64,000 bases of DNA from Arthrobacter sp. B0490. Its GTDB lineage: Bacteria > Actinomycetota > Actinomycetes > Actinomycetales > Micrococcaceae. The position numbers and the translations under genes were made by a program. Location of the stretch: assembly GCF_002929355.1 (NCBI RefSeq), contig NZ_PJIR01000001.1:443404-507403 (forward strand), written 5' to 3'. A model generated the notes under the pieces. It ran no database searches. It saw only the letters and a program-made list of their open reading frames with translations, and was not told the DNA's origin. Positions 52,298-59,800 of this stretch are shown one piece after another; position 1 is the first letter of the stretch, and each line of letters begins with the position of its first letter.

Positions 52298-53341
52298 TCA
52301 GGCGCGCCGACGCTGCAGCACGTCGTCGAGGTTGATCCGTCCCGTCGCCGGGGCTGCCGCGTCCGACTCGCGCTCGGACTCCTCGGTGGCGGCGATCCGG
52401 GCAGCGGCCTCGGAAGCCTTGATGGGTGTCCTGGTGGTCGGCTTCGGGGCCTCCGGGAGGTCCAGGGGCGCGGGAGCCTGCCGTTCGGCCTTGGCCGCAT
52501 CGACGTAGGTGGGCCGGGGGACGTCCACGGGCGCCCACTCCGGCGATCCGGTCGGGTCGGCCGCCGTGGCGTCGGCGGCCGCGTCGGCGGTCGCGTCGGC
52601 GGTGGCGTCAGCGGTCGCGTCGGCGGCGGCGTCACCGGCGTCGGCTTGCGGCCCGGCGGCTCGCGCGGACATGCCCCGGACGTCGAGGAGGGTGGACCCG
52701 TGGGCCATGGCGAGGGCGGCGGTACGCAGCTCCATGGGCGTGAGCCGGCGTGTGCCGGTCTCCTCGGCGTCGAACAGTGGAGTGGGGCGGCGGGGTGCGA
52801 CGACCGGCACGGCGGCGGTGTCGGACCGGACGGGCGCATGGACGGGCGCCATGGCGTCGTGGAAGGCGCGCTCGACACGCGCACGCCGACGGCGGACGGC
52901 GAGCGTCCTGAGTGCCGCGACGGCGGCGGCGGCCACGGCCAGGCAGACCAGCGGGACGAGGAAGGAGACGACGTCGAGCAGTCCGAGCACGAGAGTCACC
53001 AGCATGGCCGCGAGTGCCGCGAGGCCCACGAGTGCGACACCGAGACGCCCCCGGTGCGGACCGAAGGCCGGGATGCCGGCCCGGTCGGAGCCGGTCCGGG
53101 TCGCGGGCGCGCCCGAGGTCGAGGGCAGGACGCGCGTGGGTCCCGGGAGGTGTGCGTCGTCCTGTGGCGCGGTCATGGTCATTCTGCTTCCTGCGGGACG
53201 GCCGGTCCCGGCTCGTGGCGATCGGTGCGAGCTGCCGGCAGGTGCCGGCAGGGTCCTCCTGAGGACGGAAGGGGCTACCCAGACGAGCCACAATCCGACG
53301 ATTGCGGCGAGCACCAACGAGCTATCCAGGGAGAAGACCAC
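52298..53341 (-). CDS. Membrane protein with repetitive Ala/Asp segment, unknown function
   Basis: 347 residues from the GTG at 53341, 7 nt after a TACGGT box. The N-terminal segment VVFSLDSSLVLAAIVGLWLVWVAPSVL is one hydrophobic helix, and LGVALVGLAALAAMLVTLVLGLLDVVSFLVPLVCLAVAAAAVAAL (parts) gives two more. The cytoplasmic parts are Arg/Pro/Thr rich. Residues of the form ADATADATADATADAAADAT come from a short DNA repeat at about 52563-52640. The family is known in Arthrobacter-type genomes as hypothetical. No enzyme motif is seen. Confidence 0.7.
   Translation of the reverse strand: MVFSLDSSLVLAAIVGLWLVWVAPSVLRRTLPAPAGSSHRSPRAGTGRPAGSRMTMTAPQDDAHLPGPTRVLPSTSGAPATRTGSDRAGIPAFGPHRGRLGVALVGLAALAAMLVTLVLGLLDVVSFLVPLVCLAVAAAAVAALRTLAVRRRRARVERAFHDAMAPVHAPVRSDTAAVPVVAPRRPTPLFDAEETGTRRLTPMELRTAALAMAHGSTLLDVRGMSARAAGPQADAGDAAADATADATADATADAAADATAADPTGSPEWAPVDVPRPTYVDAAKAERQAPAPLDLPEAPKPTTRTPIKASEAAARIAATEESERESDAAAPATGRINLDDVLQRRRA
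52563..52640. repeat. 12-bp-periodic coding repeat
   Basis: A run of about six degenerate 12-bp units based on gcggtcgcgtcg inside the 347-aa membrane protein gene. It encodes a repeated ADAT-type segment. Because 12 is divisible by three, length changes leave the frame open. Confidence 0.8.
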
Positions 53342-53348
53342 ACCTAGA

Positions 53349-53354
53349 ACCGTA
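53349..53354 (-). promoter_or_regulatory. Putative -10 box of the 347-aa membrane protein gene
   Basis: TACGGT on the minus strand, seven bases before the GTG at 53341, without a ribosome site; leaderless arrangement. It supports the choice of this start against an upstream one. Confidence 0.5.
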
Positions 53355-53434
53355 GGAGCAGTCCACCCCTCACCCCGGCATTGGCCGCGGTGTGTCGGAC
53401 CCGAAGATGCCCATGTCGGCATCGGCCCCTCTCC

Positions 53435-54064
53435 TCAGCCCCTGGGAGCCCTTCCGCTCTCCAGCCAGGGCTCCAGCAGGCCGCGCGGGACCTCCTCGGC
53501 GGTCAGCGCGAAACTCCGGTGATCCGCCCACTGCCCCGCGATGTGCAGGTAGCGGGGGCGGAGCCCTTCGTCGCGGAACCGCAGTTTCTCGACCACCCGC
53601 AGGCTGGCCTGGTTCTCGGGGCGGATGTTGATCTCCATGCGGTGCAGTCCGAGCTCGCCGAAGCAGAAATCGGTGGCGAGGGCCACCGCCGTCGGAGCGA
53701 TCCCCCGGCCGGCACGCTCGGCATCCACCCAGTACCCGAGGGTCGCCGTCATCGCCGACCCCCACGTGATACCCGAGACGGTCAGCTGGCCCACCAGCCG
53801 CGCGTCGCGGGAGCCCGCAGGCTGCTCCGTGATGAGGAAGGGGAGCGCCGATCCCGCCCTGGCCTGGGAGGTGAGCGAACGCACCATCTGGTGGTAGGTG
53901 GGCAGGAACCCCTCGGGGTCCGGGTTCGAGGCCTCCCAGGGCGCCAGCCAGCGGGCGTTGCGGTGCCGCAGTGCCGTCCAGGCTGCCTTGTCCCTGTGGC
54001 GGATGGGCCTCAGGACGAGGGGACCCGTCCTGAGGCTCACGGGCCAGCTGGTCGCCGACCACAT
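53435..54064 (-). CDS. GNAT-family N-acetyltransferase (RimJ/RimL type)
   Basis: 209 residues. The acetyl-CoA binding region is seen as AERAGRGIAPTAVALATDFCFGELGLHRMEINIRPENQASLRVVEKLRFRDEG (in parts: AERAGRGIAPTAV, LHRMEINIRPENQASLRV). Members acetylate ribosomal protein N-termini or other small acceptors. A hydrophobic patch near the N-terminus (LRTGPLVLRPIRHRD) is typical of the fold. It follows galU on the minus strand with 15 bp between, so it is probably in the galU transcript. Confidence 0.86.
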   Translation of the reverse strand: MWSATSWPVSLRTGPLVLRPIRHRDKAAWTALRHRNARWLAPWEASNPDPEGFLPTYHQMVRSLTSQARAGSALPFLITEQPAGSRDARLVGQLTVSGITWGSAMTATLGYWVDAERAGRGIAPTAVALATDFCFGELGLHRMEINIRPENQASLRVVEKLRFRDEGLRPRYLHIAGQWADHRSFALTAEEVPRGLLEPWLESGRAPRG

Positions 54065-54079
54065 GCCGAGCGCTCCGTG

Positions 54080-54982
54080 CTAGTCCGCGAGGTTCTTGCT
54101 GAAGTCCCTGATCCACTCGCGCAGGTCGGGGCCGAGGTCCTCCCGCTCCGAGGCCAGGGTCACCACGGCCTTCAGGTAGCTCAGCTTGTCGCCGGTGTCG
54201 TAGCGGCGGCCGCGGAAGACCACCCCGTACACGCCGGAGCCCTCGCCGTCGGCGGCTGCGAGGGTCTGCAGGGCGTCGGTCAGCTGGATCTCCCCACCGC
54301 GGCCCGGTGGGGTGGTCTCGAGGACGTCGAACACGCGCGGGTGCAGCACGTAGCGGCCGATCACGGCGAGGTTGGAGGGCGCATCCTCAATGGACGGCTT
54401 CTCGACGAGATGGTTGACGCGCACGTGGTTCTCGCCGTCGATCTCCGTGATGTCGGCGCAGCCGTAGGCACTGATCTGCTGGGGGTCGACCTCGATGAGG
54501 GCGATCACCGAGCCGCCCGTCTGTGACTGGACCTCGATCATCGTCTCGAGCAGCGGATCGCGTTCGTCGATCAGGTCGTCACCGAGGAGCACGGCGAACG
54601 GCTCGTCGCCGACGTGCAGCCTGGCACGGAGCACGGCGTGGCCGAGGCCCTTCGGGTCGCCCTGGCGGAGGTAGTGGATGTCGCCGAGCTCGGAGGGCCT
54701 GCGGACCGCGGCCAGCTTGTCGTGGTCGCCCTTCGCCTCGAGCGTCTGCTCGATGAACGGCACGCGGTCGAAGTGGTCCTCGAGGGCCCGCTTGTTGCGG
54801 CCCGTGATCATGAGGACGTCGGACAGGCCGGCGTCGACGGCCTCCTGCACGACGTACTGGATGGCGGGCTTGTCCACGACGGGAAGCATTTCCTTCGGCA
54901 TCGCCTTCGTGGCGGGAAGGAAGCGGGTCCCCAGGCCGGCCGCGGGGATAACGGCCTTCGTCACACGTGATCGCAAAGTCAT
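54080..54982 (-). CDS. galU: UTP-glucose-1-phosphate uridylyltransferase
   Basis: 300 residues from the ATG at 54982. Makes UDP-glucose from UTP and glucose-1-phosphate; the product feeds GalE and glycan synthesis. The nucleotidyltransferase motif GLGTRFLPATKAMPKEMLPVVDKPAIQY is visible (in parts: GLGTRFLPATKAMPKEML), plus VLLGDDLIDE and LVEKPSIEDAPSNLAVIGRYVL. Length fits the bacterial GalU. It is divergent from the 5-formyltetrahydrofolate cyclo-ligase gene, 57 bp apart; a TAGTGT box is 7 nt before its ATG. Confidence 0.95.
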   Translation of the reverse strand: MTLRSRVTKAVIPAAGLGTRFLPATKAMPKEMLPVVDKPAIQYVVQEAVDAGLSDVLMITGRNKRALEDHFDRVPFIEQTLEAKGDHDKLAAVRRPSELGDIHYLRQGDPKGLGHAVLRARLHVGDEPFAVLLGDDLIDERDPLLETMIEVQSQTGGSVIALIEVDPQQISAYGCADITEIDGENHVRVNHLVEKPSIEDAPSNLAVIGRYVLHPRVFDVLETTPPGRGGEIQLTDALQTLAAADGEGSGVYGVVFRGRRYDTGDKLSYLKAVVTLASEREDLGPDLREWIRDFSKNLAD

Positions 54983-54989
54983 GAGCACC

Positions 54990-55033
54990 ACACTACATAA
55001 CGGGCGTGGTATCCCCGGGCGGCCCGCCACAAT
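54990..55033. promoter_or_regulatory. Divergent -10 boxes of galU and cyclo-ligase genes
   Basis: TAGTGT on the minus strand (54990-54995), 7 nt before the galU ATG, and CACAAT on the plus strand (55028-55033), 6 nt before the cyclo-ligase ATG. Both are leaderless layouts in a 57-bp intergenic, the second such case in the window after dapE/dapD. Confidence 0.5.
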
Positions 55034-55039
55034 GGTGGG

Positions 55040-55687
55040 ATGACCCTCGAGAAACGTGATAGAGCGAAGCCCCGCCTGCGGGCGTCGCTGCGCGCGGCGC
55101 GTTCGGCGCTCGAGCCTGCCGACCGGCGCGACCAGGCGCGGGCCATCGCCCGCTCCGTCGTCCGGTATGCGACCGCCCTCCCCGCGGACGCGGGAACCGG
55201 AGGGCGCCCGACGATCGCGGCGTACCTGGGCCGCGATCCCGAACCCGACACGGCGGAACTGCTGCAGGAACTGCACGTCCTCGGCTTCGGCGTCGTCGTG
55301 CCCGTGTGCGAGCCGGCCTACCGGCTGTCCTGGGTGGACTGGGTGCCGGGCGTCGCCCTGCGGAGATCGGTGCGCGCGCCCGTCGACGAGCCGATCGGCC
55401 CCCGCCGCCCCTTCGGGGAGCTGGCCGCTGTGGGCCTGATCCTCGTGCCCGCCCTCGCCGTCGACCGGTCCGGGCACCGCATCGGCCAGGGCGGCGGTTA
55501 CTACGACCGCTTCCTCGCGACCCATCCGCCGGACGCCCCCGGAGCCGTGGCCCGGCTGGGCGTGGTCTACCGGTCCGAGCTCCTGCCCGCCGGCGTCATC
55601 CCCACCGGACCCTTCGACCAGCGGCTGGGCGGGGTGTTCACGGCGGACGGGATGCACCGCTCCGAAGCGGTCGGCGGGTCCGTGTAG
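55040..55687 (+). CDS. 5-formyltetrahydrofolate cyclo-ligase
   Basis: 215 residues. ATP-dependent conversion of 5-formyl-THF to 5,10-methenyl-THF. Family motifs: KPRLRASLRAARSAL (N-terminal basic helix), GRPTIAAYLGRDPEPDT, LILVPALAVDRSGHRIGQGGGYYDRFL (in parts: PALAVDRSGHRIGQGGGYYDRF, the Mg-ATP loop). The gene is divergent from galU; its stop lies inside the -10 box of the next gene. In M. tuberculosis the order Rv0993 (galU), Rv0992c (this enzyme), Rv0991c (FmdB-type) is the same. Confidence 0.93.
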   Translation: MTLEKRDRAKPRLRASLRAARSALEPADRRDQARAIARSVVRYATALPADAGTGGRPTIAAYLGRDPEPDTAELLQELHVLGFGVVVPVCEPAYRLSWVDWVPGVALRRSVRAPVDEPIGPRRPFGELAAVGLILVPALAVDRSGHRIGQGGGYYDRFLATHPPDAPGAVARLGVVYRSELLPAGVIPTGPFDQRLGGVFTADGMHRSEAVGGSV

Positions 55688-55690
55688 ACT
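55685..55690 (+). promoter_or_regulatory. -10 box of the FmdB zinc-ribbon gene
   Basis: TAGACT, which also contains the TAG stop codon of the cyclo-ligase gene and overlaps the left arm of the CIRCE-type repeat. The expected transcription start lies within the operator, giving a leader of about 75 nt. A -35 box is not obvious. Confidence 0.6.
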
Positions 55691-55715
55691 GGCACTCGAC
55701 CCCGGAGAGTGCCAA
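55689..55715. promoter_or_regulatory. CIRCE-type operator (HrcA site) upstream of FmdB gene
   Basis: Inverted repeat CTGGCACTC (55689-55697), nine-base spacer (55698-55706) and GAGTGCCAA (55707-55715). The consensus CIRCE element is TTAGCACTC-N9-GAGTGCTAA; the arms match it at 7 and 8 of 9 positions, and the spacer is exactly nine. The two arms are complementary at 8 of 9 positions. It overlaps the -10 box. HrcA binds CIRCE and blocks transcription until heat shock. The same site type is known upstream of the homologous M. tuberculosis gene Rv0991c. Confidence 0.85.
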
Positions 55716-55771
55716 GATCAGCGATCGGAAGAGCCGCCCGGGGGCCACGAAGCCCGTCCAGGAGGATTTCC

Positions 55772-56080
55772 ATGCCGATGTACGCCTATGCCTGCAAGGA
55801 CTGCGCCCATGCCTTCGACATCCAGCAGTCGTTCTCGGACGACTCCCTGACCGTCTGCCCGGCCTGCGCGGGCTCACTGCGCAAGAAGTTCAACAGCGTG
55901 GGCGTGGTGTTCAAGGGCTCGGGCTTCTACCGCAACGACTCGCGGTCCACGACGACGAGCACGGACGCCACGTCCCCGTCGCCTGCCCCGGCCGCATCCT
56001 CGGGCGGTTCCTCAGCTGCTCCCGCGTCGTCCGCTCCGGCGGGCAGCGCGGCGTCCTCGTCCGGCGCCGCGGCGTCCTGA
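55772..56080 (+). CDS. FmdB-type zinc-ribbon protein, probable redox-regulated chaperone (Ruc/Rv0991c-like)
   Basis: 102 residues from the ATG at 55772, with AGGAGG six bases upstream. N-terminal zinc ribbon with Cys8, Cys11, Cys29 and Cys32 (CKDC and CPAC), then LRKKFNSVGVVFKGSGFYRND, the FmdB core. The last 45 residues are Ser/Ala/Pro-rich and predicted disordered. This matches M. tuberculosis Rv0991c (Ruc), which is a chaperone activated by oxidation of its zinc cysteines and controlled by HrcA. CIRCE control and identical neighbours support the equivalence. Chaperone activity here is inference from that homology. Confidence 0.85.
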   Translation: MPMYAYACKDCAHAFDIQQSFSDDSLTVCPACAGSLRKKFNSVGVVFKGSGFYRNDSRSTTTSTDATSPSPAPAASSGGSSAAPASSAPAGSAASSSGAAAS

Positions 56081-56174
56081 TCCGGACACCCGCCTCCCCG
56101 ACGGCGTTCCCGGCGCCGGCAGGGACGATGTCCACATAGTCCCCGGGGTGGGGCGCTGGTCGGCCTCCCCGGCC

Positions 56175-56180
56175 TACGGT
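56175..56180 (+). promoter_or_regulatory. Putative -10 box of the SAF-domain gene
   Basis: TACGGT, six bases (cgagcc) before the ATG at 56187, with no ribosome site. This suggests that the SAF gene has its own leaderless transcript in addition to any read-through from the CIRCE-controlled gene 107 bp upstream. Confidence 0.45.
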
Positions 56181-56186
56181 CGAGCC

Positions 56187-56855
56187 ATGAATCCGACCGG
56201 CCTCCTTCGGGGCGGCTCCTTCCGGTACCGCCTTCGCCGTCTGGTGTACCGCCGCAAGCGGCTCCTCGCGTGCCTGTTCCTCAGCGTGGCGGCGGGCGTC
56301 GCCGTCGAGGCGATGGTGGGGGACGACTACACGACGACGACCGTCGTCACCGCGACCCGTGACCTCGCGGTCGGGACGGTGCTGACGGAGGCGGACGTCG
56401 GTCTCGTCCGGCTGCCCGAGACGGCCGTGGCCGGCCGGGCCTTCGGGCGGCCGGACCAGCTCGTGGGCCAGCAGCTGGCCACTCCCCTGCTGCAGGGCGC
56501 ACCCATCCCCGCCACCGCGCTCGTGGGCGACGGGCTGCTGACCGGCACCGCCCCCGGCACCGTCGCGGTCCCGCTCCGGCCGGCCGATCCCGGCATCGTG
56601 CAGCTCCTGGTTCCCGGCCAGCTCGTGGACGTCGTGCTGAGCACCGGCGACGGTTACGACGCGCCCGCGGAATCCACGCTCCTCGCCCGGTCGGTCGCCG
56701 TGCTGTGGACCGACTCCGGCGCACCCGGCACCTGGCCCGGCGCCGATGGCGACACCGGGCTCGTCGTCGTCGCCGCAGGCGAGGACGACGCAGCCGCCCT
56801 GGCCGGGTCCTCCAGCTCGGGCGACGTCCACCTCGTGCTCACGACGGGATCCTGA
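56187..56855 (+). CDS. SAF-domain protein (CpaB/RcpC-like)
   Basis: 222 residues from the ATG at 56187. The N-terminal basic region (RYRLRRLVYRRKRLL) precedes a hydrophobic segment (ACLFLSVAAGVAVEAMVG), making a signal anchor. The SAF domain follows (VTATRDLAVGTVLTEADVGLVRLPETAVAG, in parts: TRDLAVGTVLTEADV) and a beta-rich C-terminus (VQLLVPGQLVDVVLSTGDGYD). Such proteins resemble CpaB of Flp pili, but no tad genes are nearby, so this is a stand-alone membrane-attached SAF protein of unknown role. It follows the CIRCE-controlled gene by 107 bp. Confidence 0.75.
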   Translation: MNPTGLLRGGSFRYRLRRLVYRRKRLLACLFLSVAAGVAVEAMVGDDYTTTTVVTATRDLAVGTVLTEADVGLVRLPETAVAGRAFGRPDQLVGQQLATPLLQGAPIPATALVGDGLLTGTAPGTVAVPLRPADPGIVQLLVPGQLVDVVLSTGDGYDAPAESTLLARSVAVLWTDSGAPGTWPGADGDTGLVVVAAGEDDAAALAGSSSSGDVHLVLTTGS

Positions 56856-56893
56856 TCCGCTGGGACGGCGCACCGCCCGCAGCATCCCGCAGG

Positions 56894-59800
56894 TCAGCCC
56901 CAGTGCGGGGGCCGCTGCTCCTCGAGCCACGCATCGTGGTCGTCCTCGGTGTCGCCCCAGGAGCGGGGGTCGTCCTCGCCCGCCGTCGTCGGCAGGGACG
57001 GCGCCTCGGCCGGTTCGCCGGGCTCGCGGCCGACGTTGGTCCCGCGGCCGGGGTGCTGGTCGTCCTTGCGCATCCTCGCGGCGTCCTTTCGCGTCCTGGG
57101 CTGGTCGGAGGTCTCCAGGGGCGGAAGGCCGAGCACGGCGGACGCTCGTTCCGCGCACCCGTCCGGGTCCGTGAAGACCTCGATGGTCCACAGCGGCAGG
57201 TAGCGCCAGCCCATGCGTTCGAGGACCTGCGGGCGCAGCCTGCTGCGTTCCCGCACGGACATCGACCCGTACCGGGCGGTCCCGTCGGACTCGATCGCCA
57301 GCGGGGCGGGGCGCTCGTCCTGCACCGTCGCCGCGCTGCCGTCGGCGCGGACGTCCGCCGGGCGCACCGCGACGATGTCGAGGACGCCGGCGTAGTGGTC
57401 CCACACCTCGGCGCCACGGTAGCGCAGGCGGTCCACGAGGTCCGCGACGAGGGGGTCCTCGTTGCTGCCCGCGGCGGCCGGGATCCGCCCGGCGTCGCCT
57501 CCCAGCTCGCGCTGCAGCAGCTCGAAGAAGTCCAGCGCGCCCGTGGTGAGCCGGTCCGGATCGAGGTCCGACGGTTCGAAGCAGGTCAGCACGTGCTGGA
57601 GCCGCCGTGCGCGCGTCATCGCCATGACGAAGTTGCGCCGGCCGTTCGGACCGGACAGCGGACCGAAGGAGTGCAGCGCGCGCCCGTGGGGCGTGCGGCC
57701 GTAGCCGAGCGAGAAGATGATGTCGTCGCGGACCAGCCCTCCTGCCCGTTCGACGGGCACGACGCGGAACGCCTCCCGGCCCGGCGTGAAGAAGTCGGCG
57801 GCCCAGGGGAACTCGGTCATCTGGAGGCGGATCGCCTCACCCACACGGGCAGCGTGCCGCGAGCTGGCGGTGACGACGGCGAGGGTGAGGTGCGGGCGAC
57901 GCCGGATGTGCTCGAAGACCAGCTCGACGACGCGGTTCACCTCGACGGCGACGCTCTCGACGCCGTCGTGCTCCGAGCTCGGCATGCCGGTGCCGTTCGG
58001 CAGGTACTCGACCACGAGCCCTCGACCGCTGCCGGTGACCTCGGAGGCCTGCGGCAGGCGGGAGAGCTTGCCGTCGTAGAAGGACTCGCTCAGGTAGGTG
58101 TCGAGACCCCGGTCGACGCCTCGATAGATCTCCGTGAGCCCGCGTACGGGGAGCACCTCGCGCAGGGCGTCGAAGGCGCTGGGCAGGGGCTCGAGGGTGG
58201 AGGCGCGATCGGCCGACTGCACCTCGATGCTGAAGCGGGTCGGCCCCGCCAGCCGGTCGTCGCCGAAGACGACCACCTGCGAGGACCGCGCGATGCACGG
58301 CACGGCGCTCTGCAGCGACATCGATTCGCCGTCGAGGATCACCGCGGTGTCGAACGTGCACCCCTCGGGCACCGCACCCCTGATGGTCAGCGGGCTCACG
58401 GCCCAGACGGGCAGCAGCGCGGCCACGATCTCGCGGTGCAGGCCGGCGAAGCTCTCGAGGGTGAGGGTCCCGTCCTTGAGCTCCTGCCGGAGGCGGGCGG
58501 CATCCTCCGCGTGGGTGGCGACGGCGGAGCGCCAGCGTTCGCCGAGCGTCCAGCGGATACGGGCCGGCCCGGAGGCGATGTGCGCGTTGTCCGCGAGGCG
58601 GTACTCCGCCTCGAGCCTGCGCAGGCTGTCGCCGTCGGACATGGCGAGGTAGTCGTCGCCGCTGATCATCGCCTCGAGGGCGGACTGCCACCAGGCCAGT
58701 TCGAGCTCGTGGCCGACGCGGTCGGCGGGCACCTCGCGTGCGGCGAGGTCCTCGAGCAGCTCGGCGAGGCCCTGCTCGCGCATCTCGTCGAGCAGCAGCG
58801 TGCGCTCGGGCAGGGTGGCGAGCGTGTCCTTGTCCCCGGCGAGGTCCCGCAGGAGGGTCTCGAGGACGTCCAGGTCCAGGGAGGCGAGGTCCGGGCTGCT
58901 GGAGGTCGGCCGGAGGACCGCGGTCAGCTCGGCGAGCCGCACCTCGACGGTCCGGTAGGACGCGTGGATCTCGGCGAGGCCCGTGGGGACGGAGGGGTGC
59001 CGTTCGGTCAGGGCGTAGCGCGTCCACAGCGTGCGCTGCTGCTGGACCTCGCGCAGGGACGTGTGGAGGTCGGAGATGTGCACCCCGGGCCGGATGTACT
59101 CCTTGGCGACGCGCCGCAGCCGGGACCGCGTCATGGAGCTCATCTCGATGTCGCGTTCCTTCCGCCAGGACGACGGCGCTGTGGCGGAGATGAGGTCGGT
59201 GACGGGCCGGTCGAAGATGTCGGGCGTGAACTTGTCCAGGCTCTCACGGACCGCGACGAGGAGTTCGAGCTGCTCGCCCCACTCCCTGAAGGTCCCGCCG
59301 AGCGTGATGTGGGAGTGCTCGGCCACGCGCTGCACCTCGTCGCGGAGGTCCGGGATCTCGGTCGCGAGCTGCCCGGCGAGGCCGTGCGCGTGTTCGGTCT
59401 CCTTGCGGTTGAGGAGCTGCGCGCCGTACCAGGGGCTCTCCGTCGACGCCCTGCTGAAACTGCCGAGCTCGGCCGCCCGCTGGAGCCGCTCCGTGAGCTC
59501 CCCGCGGTCGGTGATGGAGTCCAGGACGCTCCGCTTCAGACGCACCGTGGTGGACGGCGCCGGGTCCAGGGCGGTGAGGCCGGCGAGGGACTGCATGGCC
59601 TGGTAGGGCGAGCAGCCCCATCGGCTGCGGATGTCATGCAGGCTGCGCACGTGCTCCATGAGCTGATGGCGGTGGCCGGTCAGGGTGGAGTGGAGCGTCT
59701 CGAGCCGGGGCTCGACGGACTTCTCGTTGCGGACCAGGGCGCGGATGACGGCTTCGCGGAGCTGCGCAGGCCCGGTCTGGCTGCCGACCTGGAGCACGAG

